Notes: generated from the sequence alone by a model not told the origin. A stretch of 64,000 nt of DNA from Ignavibacteria bacterium (GCA_017303675.1 JAFLBX010000001.1:259970-323969), one strand, 5' to 3'; positions 24,975-34,155 are shown, counted from the first letter of the stretch. Program-made: numbers and translations.

Positions 24975-25388
24975 ATGCAAAACGTAACTACCGCTCATCA
25001 GATAGGTTCTGATACAACTACCGAAGGAGTAAGGGTTCAGGTATTCCCTGAATATATCCCCGAACAATCAAGCCCCGAAGTTAACCGTTATTCTTTCGGT
25101 TACAGGGTTATAATAACCAATACAGGCGAACGCAAGGTTAAGCTGCTTTCGCGGCACTGGCTTATAATTAATTCCGATGGTGACCAGGAAACTGTCGACG
25201 GCCCGGGCGTTGTGGGCTATACACCGGAGCTTGAAGCCGGCGAATCTTTTGAATACTCAAGCCACTGCCCGCTGAACACCAACTGGGGCACAATGGAAGG
25301 CAGCTATACCATGATGCGGAGTGACGGTACCCGTTTTGAGGCTAAAATTGAAAGATTTTACCTTGTAAGCGATGAAGTACTGGCTTAA
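24975..25388 (+). CDS. apaG: ApaG (DUF525) protein
   Basis: The ApaG beta-sandwich is clear: Y-S-F-G-Y-R-V-I-I-T-N-T-G, L-L-S-R-H-W-L-I-I-N-S-D-G, V-D-G-P-G-V-V-G-Y-T-P and Y-S-S-H-C-P-L-N-T-N-W-G-T-M-E-G. I choose the ATG at 24975 (137 aa) rather than a GTG five codons earlier, as the family is about 125 residues. ApaG has a fibronectin-III-like fold and in enterobacteria is linked genetically with ApaH; no apaH is present here. Molecular role uncertain. A terminator follows at 25411. Confidence 0.93.
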   Translation: MQNVTTAHQIGSDTTTEGVRVQVFPEYIPEQSSPEVNRYSFGYRVIITNTGERKVKLLSRHWLIINSDGDQETVDGPGVVGYTPELEAGESFEYSSHCPLNTNWGTMEGSYTMMRSDGTRFEAKIERFYLVSDEVLA

Positions 25389-25410
25389 TATATTTTGAAC
25401 ATGAACAAAA

Positions 25411-25429
25411 AGGCAGATTTATTCTGCCT
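25411..25429 (+). terminator. Terminator after apaG
   Basis: AGGCAGA (25411-25417) and TCTGCCT (25423-25429) followed by a run of T. Confidence 0.85.
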
Positions 25430-25487
25430 TTTTTTGTATGTGAATAATTCAGAGGCAAATTTTAATGAGAATTACCTGTTTTTCTAT

Positions 25488-25547
25488 AAACCGTTAAAAC
25501 GGTTTATAATGTTATAATTTTATTGTTCCCACGACTGAAGTCGTGGG
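25488..25547. repeat. Two adjacent palindromes, REP-like
   Basis: AAACCGTT/AACGGTTT (25488-25505) and CCCACGAC, TGAA, GTCGTGGG (25528-25547), separated by an A+T-rich spacer. The second lacks a T-tail of terminator type. This tandem arrangement is typical of dispersed REP-like elements. No other copy is in the window. Confidence 0.55.
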
Positions 25548-25571
25548 CTGTTTTATGATAAATATGCAACT

Positions 25572-25579
25572 TAACTTTG
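25572..25579 (+). promoter_or_regulatory. -7 box upstream of the DUF427 gene
   Basis: TAACTTTG, followed by TAT, identical over 11 bases to the box in front of the mtaB gene at 39736. The predicted leader to 25688 is about 100 nt. Confidence 0.45.
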
Positions 25580-25687
25580 TATCATTTAAAATTTGGGCGG
25601 TTGAATTATCAGGCACAAATAATAGCTCTGAGCTTTAGCCTGACTTTCGCTTTTGGAAAGTTGCCTGTGTGTTAGAAAAGAAAAATT

Positions 25688-26179
25688 ATGAAACCGATAA
25701 AACCAAAAGCCGGTGAAGAAAGTGTGTGGGATTACCCAAGGCCTCCTCGAATAGAAGATTTTAAAGGTAATATAAAAATAATCCATAACGGTATTATTAT
25801 CGCTGAATCTAAAAATGCCAAACGTGTCCTTGAAACTTCACACCCGCCGGTATATTACCTGCCGCCTGAGGATGTAAAAATGAAGATGTTTGAAAAGGCT
25901 CAGAATCACTCTTTTTGCGAATGGAAAGGCGAGGCAAGCTATTACCATCTGGATACAGGCGGTGATAATCAGGTAAGGTATGTTTGCTGGTACTACCCTG
26001 ACCCGGTACCGGAATTTGCGAAATTGAAAGATCATTTGGCGTTCTACGCACAGAAGCTGGATGAATGTTATGTAAATGATGAGCTTGTTACACCGCAGCC
26101 CGGCAAATTTTACGGAGGGTGGATAACGAAGAATATTGTAGGACCGTTTAAGGGTGAAGAGGGTTCTGAAGGATGGTAG
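25688..26179 (+). CDS. DUF427 domain protein
   Basis: A soluble 163-residue protein with the DUF427 pattern: P-R-P-P-R-I-E, V-Y-Y-L-P-P-E-D-V, C-E-W-K-G-E-A-S-Y-Y, C-W-Y-Y-P-D-P and L-A-F-Y-A. The domain is small and beta-rich; I know of no established biochemical role. Transcribed on its own from the TAACTTTG promoter; the next gene is 128 bases away. Confidence 0.85.
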   Translation: MKPIKPKAGEESVWDYPRPPRIEDFKGNIKIIHNGIIIAESKNAKRVLETSHPPVYYLPPEDVKMKMFEKAQNHSFCEWKGEASYYHLDTGGDNQVRYVCWYYPDPVPEFAKLKDHLAFYAQKLDECYVNDELVTPQPGKFYGGWITKNIVGPFKGEEGSEGW

Positions 26180-26242
26180 AAAAGCAGACTAACACGGAGA
26201 CAGGGAAACAATAAATCAATTATATTAAATGTATATAGAAAG

Positions 26243-26299
26243 ACTGAGATCCTTCGCTTACTGCCTGCGCTATCGCTTCGGCAGTCAGGCGCTCAGGAT
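26243..26299. repeat. Possible dispersed repeat with CTGAGATCCTTCGC motif
   Basis: CTGAGATCCTTCGC and GCTCAGGAT flank inner arms CTGCC/GGCAG, forming an imperfect palindrome just before the dehydrogenase start. It resembles dispersed CTTCGCTTCGCTCAG-type repeats of related genomes. Only one copy is present here, so this is tentative. Confidence 0.35.
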
Positions 26300-26307
26300 T
26301 TAAAATT

Positions 26308-27252
26308 ATGAAAATATTATTTTTAAGCAAGCTTAGTAAAGACTGGGATGCGCCTTTAAAAAGATTAAAGGATGAATTTCCGGGGATTGAATTTAAAATT
26401 AATGATAATCCCGCAGACCGTATTGATGAGCTGGGTACATCAGATGCCGTTATAGCAGGGAGGCTTACAGCCGGGGAAATAGAATCAGCAAAAAAGCTGA
26501 AGGCAGTAATTGTTCCATTTACGGGATTGAATAATTTTCCGTTAGATGTTATCAACCAAAACAGCATTACACTTTATAACACCCATGCAAACGCTCCATA
26601 TGTTGCAGAACACTCTGTTTCGCTTGCACTGGCTCTGCTTGGAAAAATTAATGAATTTCACAATGATCTAAAAAACGGAAAATGGAACCGCACCAAAGAA
26701 GCTGATGATATGTGGACAACTATAAGAAACAAAAGAATCGGAATACTTGGTTACGGGCATATAGGTAGATTTATTTCAAAATATCTGAAGGTATTTGATT
26801 GTTATACGATAGGTTTTAAAAGAAACGTTGATGGCGTAAAAGATTATCATGCTGATGAAATAACGAACAAATTAGATGAGGTAATTGCCAAAAGTGATGT
26901 ATTATTCAATATTTTGCCTTTAAATCCGGAAACAAAGCATATAATAAATGCTGAAAAAATTGCTCAAATGAAGGGAAAATATTTAATTACTGTTGGAAGG
27001 GGTGAAACAATTTCTGAAGAAGCGCTGTATAACGGATTAAAGGATGGAACATTGGCAGGTGCAGCAATTGATGTTTGGTATAAATACCCGGGCAAAAGTG
27101 AAGGGCCTGTAATGCCGGCAAATTACCCGTTTTGGGAGCTGCCGAATGTAATTATGTCTCCGCATAAATCTGCTCACACATCAGAAGCTGTGAATGCAAT
27201 GATAGAAGATACCTGCAATAACATCCGGAATTTCATAATTTCGAACAGGTAA
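26308..27252 (+). CDS. D-isomer-specific 2-hydroxyacid dehydrogenase
   Basis: The NAD-binding motif is G-Y-G-H-I-G (148-153). The catalytic Arg lies in T-V-G-R-G-E-T-I, the Glu region is near A-A-I-D-V-W-Y, and the catalytic His is in M-S-P-H-K-S-A-H. This fits the 2-hydroxyacid dehydrogenase superfamily (glyoxylate, glycerate or phosphoglycerate-type enzymes), at normal length for a short member. The exact substrate is not determinable; there is no ACT domain, so SerA of the long type is unlikely. The next gene starts two bases after its stop. Confidence 0.88.
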   Translation: MKILFLSKLSKDWDAPLKRLKDEFPGIEFKINDNPADRIDELGTSDAVIAGRLTAGEIESAKKLKAVIVPFTGLNNFPLDVINQNSITLYNTHANAPYVAEHSVSLALALLGKINEFHNDLKNGKWNRTKEADDMWTTIRNKRIGILGYGHIGRFISKYLKVFDCYTIGFKRNVDGVKDYHADEITNKLDEVIAKSDVLFNILPLNPETKHIINAEKIAQMKGKYLITVGRGETISEEALYNGLKDGTLAGAAIDVWYKYPGKSEGPVMPANYPFWELPNVIMSPHKSAHTSEAVNAMIEDTCNNIRNFIISNR

Positions 27253-27254
27253 AA

Positions 27255-27821
27255 ATGAAAATAATAATTTTAATACTGCTTACAGTATCGATAAATATTT
27301 TATCACAGGATGTAACGGTTAAAATTTCTTCTAACAAAAGTGAATACAGGAAAATTTATTCACTGAATGAAAATACTGACCCCATATTGATAAATTACAC
27401 ATTGTATAACAATACTGCTGATTCAATACTGATCAAATACGAGCCGTTCTTTGAACTTAGCCGCAGAAGCGATGAATATGAAGGATATAGCCATTGTTTC
27501 CGTTTGCAACCGGTTAAAATTAATGGTGAAAAGGTTGAGTGGTATTTCAAATTCAATCAATACAGCTCATTTGTAAAAGTAGCTCCATATGATTCACTGG
27601 TTCACACCGGAGAGTTTGATATTTTCTGGCCATGCCGCAGCGCCCCGCCCCGGGGTGACTGGAATTTTAATATAACATACCGCAATACTTTTACAAAAGA
27701 AGGAAATTATTATTTAGTTAACAGCAGGTATACTGATTTCGCAAGCAAAGAGTTCATAAAAGCCTGGGAAGGCGAGCTGGTTTCAAATTCAATAAATATA
27801 ACTATCCTTAGAGAATACTAA
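27255..27821 (+). CDS. Exported protein of unknown function (188 aa)
   Basis: A short signal peptide (M-K-I-I-I-L-I-L-L, cut near L-S-Q) is followed by a beta-rich domain (K-I-S-S-N-K-S-E-Y, I-L-I-N-Y-T-L-Y-N-N, D-W-N-F-N-I-T-Y-R). The arrangement resembles an immunoglobulin-like exported protein but I cannot name a family. The start is two bases after the dehydrogenase stop, so both are on one transcript. It converges on the CapA-like gene. Confidence 0.75.
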   Translation: MKIIILILLTVSINILSQDVTVKISSNKSEYRKIYSLNENTDPILINYTLYNNTADSILIKYEPFFELSRRSDEYEGYSHCFRLQPVKINGEKVEWYFKFNQYSSFVKVAPYDSLVHTGEFDIFWPCRSAPPRGDWNFNITYRNTFTKEGNYYLVNSRYTDFASKEFIKAWEGELVSNSINITILREY

Positions 27822-28880
27822 TTATTTAAGCTCAAAGTATTCATTTTCATAAGCGGAATATTCTAACTTCCCTTTCAATAGAAACTCTTCCAGTTCCGTG
27901 AATTCATCATCGCCCAGCTCCCTTACCTGGTAATCATTTGTTTTGTTGTTTGTATATATTGGATACATATATATTTTTTCAGAATTATTTTCTATTGTAA
28001 GCTTCAGGATAGCGCTGTAAGGTTTGGCACCGGTTGTTCTGTACCTTCCGGGGGCGTTGAAGATAAAATTCCCGACATTATAAATAATCCATTTTCCGTT
28101 AAACTTCTCAATTTGCTGCAAAGTATGAGCGCCGTGTCCAACAATTAAATCAGCCCCGGCATTAATCCAGCTTCTTGCAAATGTTATTTGCCTTTGGTTA
28201 GCCTGTTTATAATTACTTCCCCAATGCGGGAAAATGATTATTTTAGCCGATGGGTATTCATTTCTGTATTTTGAGATCTCTGGATTCATTCTCAGGGTAT
28301 CCAGTATATTAACTCCGGGAGTAATGGAATCAGCATAGAATTTATACATAGTATCATAGCTGGCACGGTATTCAAACCCGCCAAAAACTATCAATTTCAT
28401 TCCTTTTTCATCTATGATTAAGGGTTTTATGGCTTCAATTGAGTTATTACCCGCGCCGAAATAATTAATTGCGTTATTTTGGAGCGATGTAATTGTTTCG
28501 GTAAATCCCGTAATACCCTGATCAAATACATGGTTATTGCCAAGACTGACATTTTTAATATTATTAAGGCTGAGATATTTTATGGTATTAACAGGATCAG
28601 ACCAGTGAAGATAAGGCTTCTTTGAACTTACGGGAGTGAGATTTTTTGTCAGCGGTGTTTCAAGATTGCAGAAAGAAATATCTGATGAGAGGAGAATATC
28701 TTTTACATTTTCGAAGAAGTAATCATATCCATATTCATTAATTATGTTCACTCCCCTGCTGAATTTCGGGTCATATTGGTAATTATCGCCAAAGTGAGTA
28801 TCACCTAAAAATAAAATGTTAAGGGTATCACAAGAGACTGTGGCTGTAAAAAGAAAAAGCAGTATTAAAGATCTGTACAC
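27822..28880 (-). CDS. CapA/PgsA-family metallophosphatase-like protein
   Basis: The protein has a short signal sequence and the CapA (poly-gamma-glutamate synthesis/capsule) fold: L-F-L-G-D-T-H-F-G, F-C-N-L-E-T-P-L, L-G-N-N-H-V-F-D-Q-G, F-P-H-W-G-S-N-Y and V-G-H-G-A-H-T-L-Q with I-Y-N-V-G-N-F-I-F-N. These residues match the metallophosphoesterase-like metal site. No pgsB/pgsC or capB/capC genes are adjacent, so a polymer role is not supported; a phosphatase role outside the cytoplasm is as likely. It lies 12 bases after the ChaA-like gene in a three-gene minus-strand unit. Confidence 0.85.
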   Translation of the reverse strand: MYRSLILLFLFTATVSCDTLNILFLGDTHFGDNYQYDPKFSRGVNIINEYGYDYFFENVKDILLSSDISFCNLETPLTKNLTPVSSKKPYLHWSDPVNTIKYLSLNNIKNVSLGNNHVFDQGITGFTETITSLQNNAINYFGAGNNSIEAIKPLIIDEKGMKLIVFGGFEYRASYDTMYKFYADSITPGVNILDTLRMNPEISKYRNEYPSAKIIIFPHWGSNYKQANQRQITFARSWINAGADLIVGHGAHTLQQIEKFNGKWIIYNVGNFIFNAPGRYRTTGAKPYSAILKLTIENNSEKIYMYPIYTNNKTNDYQVRELGDDEFTELEEFLLKGKLEYSAYENEYFELK

Positions 28881-28892
28881 GGGTGTTTTATT

Positions 28893-29990
28893 TCAGACAA
28901 AAATAAGGAAAACGAATGTAATGAAAAGAATAAAATGAATAAATCCCTGCAGCGCATTAGATTCCCCATCTTTACAGCTGAGTATTCCCACAAGAAGTGA
29001 AACGATAACCATTACGGATTGCAGCGGAGTTAACCCAAGCATTACATCCTGGCTTATCAGCAGACCGACAATAAGTACTGCCGGTATAGTTAAGCTTACA
29101 GTAGAAAGCATGGAGCCAAGGGAAATATTAATTACCCGCTGCATATCATCATTCAGCCCCGCACGTATAGCTGTGAGCGCTTCGGGTGAAACTATGATGA
29201 TTGCAATTATCAAACCTGCAGCAGCAGAAGGTAAATGCAGCTTTGCTATACCGTCATCGACAAAAACCGAGAGGCTTTCAGCCAAAACAGATATAACTGC
29301 AATTGTTGCAATAAGCATTATAAAGTTATAAAAAGTGCTGATATCCTTCTTCGGAGGAAGGTGCTCATGCTCTCCGGAAATATTTTTTTTGGCACCTTCG
29401 AATTTAAAATAATAATTATGCTCTTTAGACTGCATTCTGAGAAAGAAAATATAAAGCAGCAGGCATATGATCACAAGAAAAATTTCATAAACATCATAAC
29501 TCACCTGCGGAATTACCAGCGGCAGAAACAGCCCTATACCTACTATCCCGAATATCATTGAAAAGAAGGAGTTGGTGCTTTTTATGTTGTATTTTTGCTC
29601 ACCGTATTTAAGTCCACCTATCAGCATAATAAGCCCTGTTAGTCCGTTAAGCAGGATCATCAGGGTTGAAAATATTGTATCCCTGGCAATAGCCGGATCT
29701 GAATCTCCATGCGTCATCATTGATGCTATCATGATAATTTCAACTGTTACAGCTGAAAGCGTCAATATCATCGTTCCGTATGGCTCACCGAATTTATAAG
29801 CAAGCAGCTCTGCGTGATGCACTACTCCCAAAGCCGCATATATTATTACGCTAAATACCAGTACAAATAATACGGCTTCAAGAAGTAATGATTCTTTAAT
29901 AACAGGGTGACTGCCAAAAGCAGATAAGGCTGCAATTGCCGTCAAGGCAAGCAGAAAGGAGAGTTCTTTCCTGAGAAATTTTACTATCAT
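28893..29990 (-). CDS. ChaA-like Ca2+(Na+)/H+ antiporter
   Basis: About eleven membrane helices in two halves. Each half has the CaCA-family acidic motif: first A-V-T-V-E-I-I-M-I-A-S-M-M near residue 81, second I-I-V-S-P-E-A-L-T-A-I-R-A-G near 260. A His/Glu-rich cytoplasmic loop (G-E-H-E-H-L-P-P) joins them. The family exports Ca2+, Na+ or K+ in exchange for protons across the inner membrane. Length is normal for ChaA. Co-transcribed with the nitroreductase and the CapA-like gene. Confidence 0.88.
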   Translation of the reverse strand: MIVKFLRKELSFLLALTAIAALSAFGSHPVIKESLLLEAVLFVLVFSVIIYAALGVVHHAELLAYKFGEPYGTMILTLSAVTVEIIMIASMMTHGDSDPAIARDTIFSTLMILLNGLTGLIMLIGGLKYGEQKYNIKSTNSFFSMIFGIVGIGLFLPLVIPQVSYDVYEIFLVIICLLLYIFFLRMQSKEHNYYFKFEGAKKNISGEHEHLPPKKDISTFYNFIMLIATIAVISVLAESLSVFVDDGIAKLHLPSAAAGLIIAIIIVSPEALTAIRAGLNDDMQRVINISLGSMLSTVSLTIPAVLIVGLLISQDVMLGLTPLQSVMVIVSLLVGILSCKDGESNALQGFIHFILFITFVFLIFV

Positions 29991-30058
29991 CAGGGTAAAA
30001 TAACAATTTAAGAATTAAAATAGGGTAACGAATTTAATATTTCAGACAAGCTGCAGCA

Positions 30059-30967
30059 TCAGGTATAATCTACTTTTGCAAATGAGCGTTTTATTGCTTT
30101 TCTGTATTTATATTTCGGATATCCGAAAATGAGGAACAATCCCTCTTTAGATTCTCGGGGTATGTTGTATTTCTTTTTTAAAGCCTTCATATGTTTAAGG
30201 AAAGGCGCAATGCTCCCGATCATGCAGCAGCCGAGTCCCAGTGAATGTGCAGCCAACATTGCATATGTTGAAGCTATATAGGGGTCAGCGGGATCAGCAT
30301 AACCGGAATTATAAAAATATACAGCCAGCGGGGCATCATAAAGCAGGTAATTTTTCTGCGAGGATCTGCTTTTTTCAAAAAAATCTATCAAAGGAGCAAT
30401 AAAACCTTTGGTTAGCTCATAATCAGCTTTTTTAAGAAATGGTTTCATTAGGGCAGCCATAAAAGGTGAAAAGTATTTTTTCATCTTCTTCAGTTCATCA
30501 ATAAAATCAAACGAAAAAGCTCGTACTTTTTCTTTACCGCTGAAAATCAGTATACCTACATCTGAAGGCGGCAATCCCATTGGCGCGGTAACAGCAGCAT
30601 CAAGAATTTTCTGAATTAGCTCTTCGGGTACTTCCTTATCTTTAAAATCCCTGATGCTTCTTCTTGATACCAGAAGGTTCAGAAGAGAATCATATTTAGC
30701 TCTTACCTGTTTTATAGGCTGGTTTATAAAATCATGCGGGCTAAGAGTTCTGCCATCGACAATAATTGCGCCGGTAGGGCACACAGCGGCGCACTGGCCG
30801 CAGGCCATACATCCAAAAAGGGGTTTATTGCTTACAAGCAGCTTATCACCTTCGATAAATAATGAAAAATCCTTGCAAACTTCAACACATGCCCCGCATA
30901 AATTACATTTGCTTTGATCTATAGTAAGCGCAGCTGTTTCATTTGTCCTGCTGGTCGGGATCGGCAC
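30059..30967 (-). CDS. Nitroreductase-family flavoprotein with N-terminal 2[4Fe-4S] ferredoxin domain
   Basis: Residues 1-70 hold two ferredoxin motifs, C-x-x-C-x-x-C-x-x-x-C (C-N-L-C-G-A-C-V-E-V-C-K and C-M-A-C-G-Q-C-A-A-V-C-P). The rest is a nitroreductase domain: S-R-R-S-I-R-D-F for FMN binding, A-P-M-G-L-P-P-S, and G-L-G-C-C-M-I-G near the end. Fusions of this kind reduce small compounds using ferredoxin-type electron input; the physiological substrate is unknown. It is the first gene of the three-gene minus-strand unit (68-base gap to the antiporter). Confidence 0.92.
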   Translation of the reverse strand: MPIPTSRTNETAALTIDQSKCNLCGACVEVCKDFSLFIEGDKLLVSNKPLFGCMACGQCAAVCPTGAIIVDGRTLSPHDFINQPIKQVRAKYDSLLNLLVSRRSIRDFKDKEVPEELIQKILDAAVTAPMGLPPSDVGILIFSGKEKVRAFSFDFIDELKKMKKYFSPFMAALMKPFLKKADYELTKGFIAPLIDFFEKSRSSQKNYLLYDAPLAVYFYNSGYADPADPYIASTYAMLAAHSLGLGCCMIGSIAPFLKHMKALKKKYNIPRESKEGLFLIFGYPKYKYRKAIKRSFAKVDYT

Positions 30968-31036
30968 TTTCAGCCTCCTTTTTTAATCAAAAATAACCAT
31001 GATCAAAAAATTATAATATGACCTGAGTCATTAAAA

Positions 31037-31063
31037 AAGCCGTTTTAAAATCAAAACGGCTTT
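31037..31063. terminator. Terminator between the exported protein gene and the nitroreductase
   Basis: AAGCCGTTTT and AAAACGGCTT form a stem flanked by an A-run on the left, so it serves the minus-strand gene ending at 31095. Confidence 0.75.
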
Positions 31064-31094
31064 AGTGTTAAAAATATGAATTTTTTTTGAGGGG

Positions 31095-31451
31095 TCAGCT
31101 TCCAAGCATGGGATCCATAGTCATCACAACGTCCATTTTCCGGGTATCTGATCTATCCTGCTGAATCCTTACTTCACACTCCCATGAATGCGCATTTTCA
31201 TCCTTAAATTTGAAGCGGCTGGTATATGTTTCATCCGGTGTAACTTCTGCGCCTATCTTTTCCCACTTATGTTTTGTACTCAGGCGTTTACAGAATACAT
31301 CTGAAAATTTTTCCGCAGTAAGATCAGTTTCGACCTTATATTCATATCTAAGCTTTTGGGGCTCTACACGGATTTCCCCTGAATGTAACATAGACCCGAA
31401 TATGAAGCTATGAAGGGCAAAGACAAATGCTGCTAAGAGAACTTTTTGCAT
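31095..31451 (-). CDS. Exported protein of unknown function (118 aa)
   Basis: The signal peptide M-Q-K-V-L-L-A-A-F-V-F-A-L-H is followed by an 85-residue beta-rich domain with one Cys (D-V-F-C-K-R-L-S) and another (W-E-C-E-V-R-I) that might pair. I do not recognise it. It lies 55 bases after the DUF5916 gene on the same strand and may be co-transcribed with it; its own terminator follows. Confidence 0.7.
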   Translation of the reverse strand: MQKVLLAAFVFALHSFIFGSMLHSGEIRVEPQKLRYEYKVETDLTAEKFSDVFCKRLSTKHKWEKIGAEVTPDETYTSRFKFKDENAHSWECEVRIQQDRSDTRKMDVVMTMDPMLGS

Positions 31452-31506
31452 AGCTGTTCAATTTGATTTATGGAAAAGAATGTTAATTAAAACTTATATT
31501 TATGAA

Positions 31507-33579
31507 CTAAAAATTAAATTCATAACTGACCTTAAAATATCTCCTTGTGTACTGCAGGCGGTCACCATCAAGATTAAGCACTAGATAAACATTGCTTCCG
31601 CCGAAAAACTCATACTGCACCATCGTATTCCATAAAGCGCGTTTGCCGTAAGTATCTTTCTGAAAATATGACCTGAGGTAAAGCTTATCAAAAACCTTTA
31701 AATCAAGCTTAACGCTGTAAATTGATTGCTTTACGTCAGCAAATTCACGGTAGTTATAACTTCCAATAAGCCTTAACCTTCCGAAAAACGAGAGGTCAAT
31801 ATTTGCGTATGGGTTATATAGAGTAGAGCCAAAATATTTACCGCCATAGAAACCTGCGCTTATAGAATTGCTGCCAAAAAGAACTTTTGCGAATGTTTCT
31901 CCTAACACATTATCGTAAGTAATTTTTTCATTATTGGCATCAAAATCATTTGGCCTGTCGTAAGAAAGATAATGTGAAATGTTAAGCCAGCCATTTACCT
32001 TATAAAAAGCGTTGAGGTTAAAACCGTTTTGATAATTAAAGCCATCACTTAACCTGCGGGCACGGTAAAAGCCGGCATTCACTGATATATTGCTGAAAGT
32101 TTTTGTATTTCTCACAAACTGGTATCCTCCGCTCACACTTATTTCATCGTAATCATTTCCGTAATTATTAAATAACGTTGATGCGTTAAAGTTGGAATCA
32201 TACCTGGTATAGCTTGCATCCATGAACGGACCGCCATTGCTGTTCGATTCATAGAACAGGTAAGCATTATACATATTACCGCCTGAACCATCAGCATTAA
32301 AGCTGTGAGCGATCTGGGGAATAAACCAGAACCTGGATGGCCCTTTGATCTTTGCATCAACATCAACAACAGTTTCTTTGAAATTATTGAGTGTATCTCT
32401 GGTATGAACTATAAGCCCGCCGATATTAAAATCCTGGAAGTTGAATTTGGGACGGGCGGCAATGAACGAACGTTTAGAGCCGGGAGCGAACGGAAGAGTA
32501 TCTTCCTGAACGTAAACTGCGCCGAGCTTGAACTTATCGCTGCGGTAGGTATAGTTAAAACCGTAATCAATATTGGAAATAGCCCTTGTGTAGAACAGGT
32601 TTATTGGTGTATTAAAAAGATCAAGATCCTTGCTGAAAAACGGGCGTTTTTCCTGAAGGAAGATCGGCCTGCCGTAGAATGAGAACCTGAAGGGATCAGC
32701 TTCAAGTGTTGATTCATCTGTATGGAATGTACTTTTTAATTTATGTTTATCAAGGCTAATTGCAAATTCACCGCCGTATTTAAATGCGCCATCCAGGTTA
32801 TTGAATTTGTTAGCCATCAGGTATGGGGTTAAATTAAACCTAAGATTTAATTTTTCATCAAACGGTGTTGTAATATCGTATTTATAGAGATTCTTCAGGT
32901 TCAGCAATTCCGCATCTTTTGCTATAGAGTAGTAATAATAATTTCCGTCAGGCTTATATGAAAAAAGCTGCAGATCTATGCCAAACTGTTTTTTATTCTT
33001 ATTCTGGATCCTGTCAACCGGAATCTTTATTTCCAGCTCAACATAGCCGGGTTGTCCGTCTTTAGGCTCACGGATAATTTTTGACTTATTTTCCCATTGC
33101 CAGTCCCACTCATATGACTGGTTGCGCTGGTTATACACAAGCGCATCGCGCTGGTTATCAAGAAAGCTTACTACAAAAATGTAACCGTTCTGAGATTTAT
33201 TTTCCAGGTCCAGCAGTATAAAAAATTCGTTCTCTTCTTCAGTGCTTCTGTCACGGGTTAAGGATTGCCTGATGAGCTTTCCTTTAGGCCAGTATTTTAT
33301 AGCAATGTATATAGCCTGTCTATCCTGTTTTACATAAGCAATGGTACTGTCATAATCTTTGCTTTCAGATTTAGGTATCATCATGTTAAAATCAGTGAAA
33401 ACTTTAGCGCCGGACCATTCGCTTTCATTGATAATACCGTCAACTTTTGTATCAGATGTTTTTTTCGGAGAGGTTTTTTCATCGCCGGCAATTTCATTTC
33501 CTGCCTGCGCGTACAAGGATACGGCAAAAAAGAAAAGAAATAACAGGTTCAGAAATATTTTTGTAAAAAATTTTAACAT
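31507..33579 (-). CDS. DUF5916/CBM9-like outer-membrane beta-barrel protein
   Basis: A signal peptide (cut near L-Y-A-Q-A) is followed by a CBM9-like beta-sandwich (about 45-235: V-D-G-I-I-N-E-S-E-W, R-S-T-E-E-E-N-E-F-F-I-L-L-D, E-L-E-I-K-I-P) and a C-terminal DUF5916-type region with many alternating strands (about 245-690) ending in Y-E-F-N-F, the aromatic end expected of a beta-barrel. The protein probably sits in the outer membrane with the sandwich in the periplasm. Carbohydrate binding is not shown. The divergent structured RNA begins 70 bases upstream of its start. Confidence 0.85.
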   Translation of the reverse strand: MLKFFTKIFLNLLFLFFFAVSLYAQAGNEIAGDEKTSPKKTSDTKVDGIINESEWSGAKVFTDFNMMIPKSESKDYDSTIAYVKQDRQAIYIAIKYWPKGKLIRQSLTRDRSTEEENEFFILLDLENKSQNGYIFVVSFLDNQRDALVYNQRNQSYEWDWQWENKSKIIREPKDGQPGYVELEIKIPVDRIQNKNKKQFGIDLQLFSYKPDGNYYYYSIAKDAELLNLKNLYKYDITTPFDEKLNLRFNLTPYLMANKFNNLDGAFKYGGEFAISLDKHKLKSTFHTDESTLEADPFRFSFYGRPIFLQEKRPFFSKDLDLFNTPINLFYTRAISNIDYGFNYTYRSDKFKLGAVYVQEDTLPFAPGSKRSFIAARPKFNFQDFNIGGLIVHTRDTLNNFKETVVDVDAKIKGPSRFWFIPQIAHSFNADGSGGNMYNAYLFYESNSNGGPFMDASYTRYDSNFNASTLFNNYGNDYDEISVSGGYQFVRNTKTFSNISVNAGFYRARRLSDGFNYQNGFNLNAFYKVNGWLNISHYLSYDRPNDFDANNEKITYDNVLGETFAKVLFGSNSISAGFYGGKYFGSTLYNPYANIDLSFFGRLRLIGSYNYREFADVKQSIYSVKLDLKVFDKLYLRSYFQKDTYGKRALWNTMVQYEFFGGSNVYLVLNLDGDRLQYTRRYFKVSYEFNF

Positions 33580-33648
33580 TAACTTAAATTAAATCATTTT
33601 TAGAAATATCATTTATTGAAAATTGCTTTTTTAAACGGAGGAGATATA

Positions 33649-33799
33649 AAAGAGCCTGTGCGATGCCTGTCTCAAAAAATATTGCCTATGGGTCAAATAC
33701 AGGTTAACACTTTCAGAGACAGGCGGCAGCCTACTTTTAACTAAGCCGCCTTCACGCTTGAGCCCTCAAAACAAGCGTCGCCCAATCGCACTGCTCTTT
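33649..33799 (+). ncRNA. Candidate structured non-coding RNA (multi-branch, class unassigned)
   Basis: A 151-nt element closed by a long outer stem: AAAGAGC (33649-33655) with GCTCTTT (33793-33799) and GTGCGAT (33658-33664) with ATCGCAC (33785-33791). Inside are three hairpins: GCCTGTCTC/GAGACAGGC (33665-33673/33716-33724), GCGGC/GCCGC (33723-33749) and ACGCTTG/CAAGCGT (33754-33778). On the plus strand TTGCTT, 16 bases, TATAAA (33642-33650 region) ends at the first bases of the outer stem, which favours plus-strand transcription. No protein frame crosses it. 6S-like RNA is one possibility, but the branched interior is not the classic 6S shape. The rest of the 576-bp gap (33800-34155) shows nothing. 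Confidence 0.6.
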
Positions 33800-34155
33800 C
33801 ATTCTTTTCCAGAAGGAGAAATTCTATAGTCTGTTTAACCAAACTGAATTTACCTTTTGATGCTCCTGTTTTTAAAAAGGTTTACTTCCTTTAAATGATT
33901 ATTTAAATTAATGATACGTTTATGCTTATGATAACTTAGACAATTATTTATCCTGCAGTGTGACTATAAATATAGTTATTCAGAAAATTTAAACATTGCA
34001 GGACCTTTTTGATATTAACGCACCATTAATATTCTATTACAAATTTATAAAAATATATATAATAAACAATATAACTGCTTATACATAATTTGGATGATTG
34101 AGGTTATCAATTGGTTTAAAATTATATATTGTTGTTTTTATGTGATTTATATAAT

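Noticed and set aside
25528-25547. CCCACGAC hairpin as a terminator
   Set aside because: No T-run of terminator type directly follows, and apaG already has a clear terminator at 25411.
33649-33799. Minus-strand leader or riboswitch of the DUF5916 gene
   Set aside because: No TAnnTTTG box lies upstream on the minus strand and the best promoter points the other way; kept as a plus-strand RNA, with orientation not certain.
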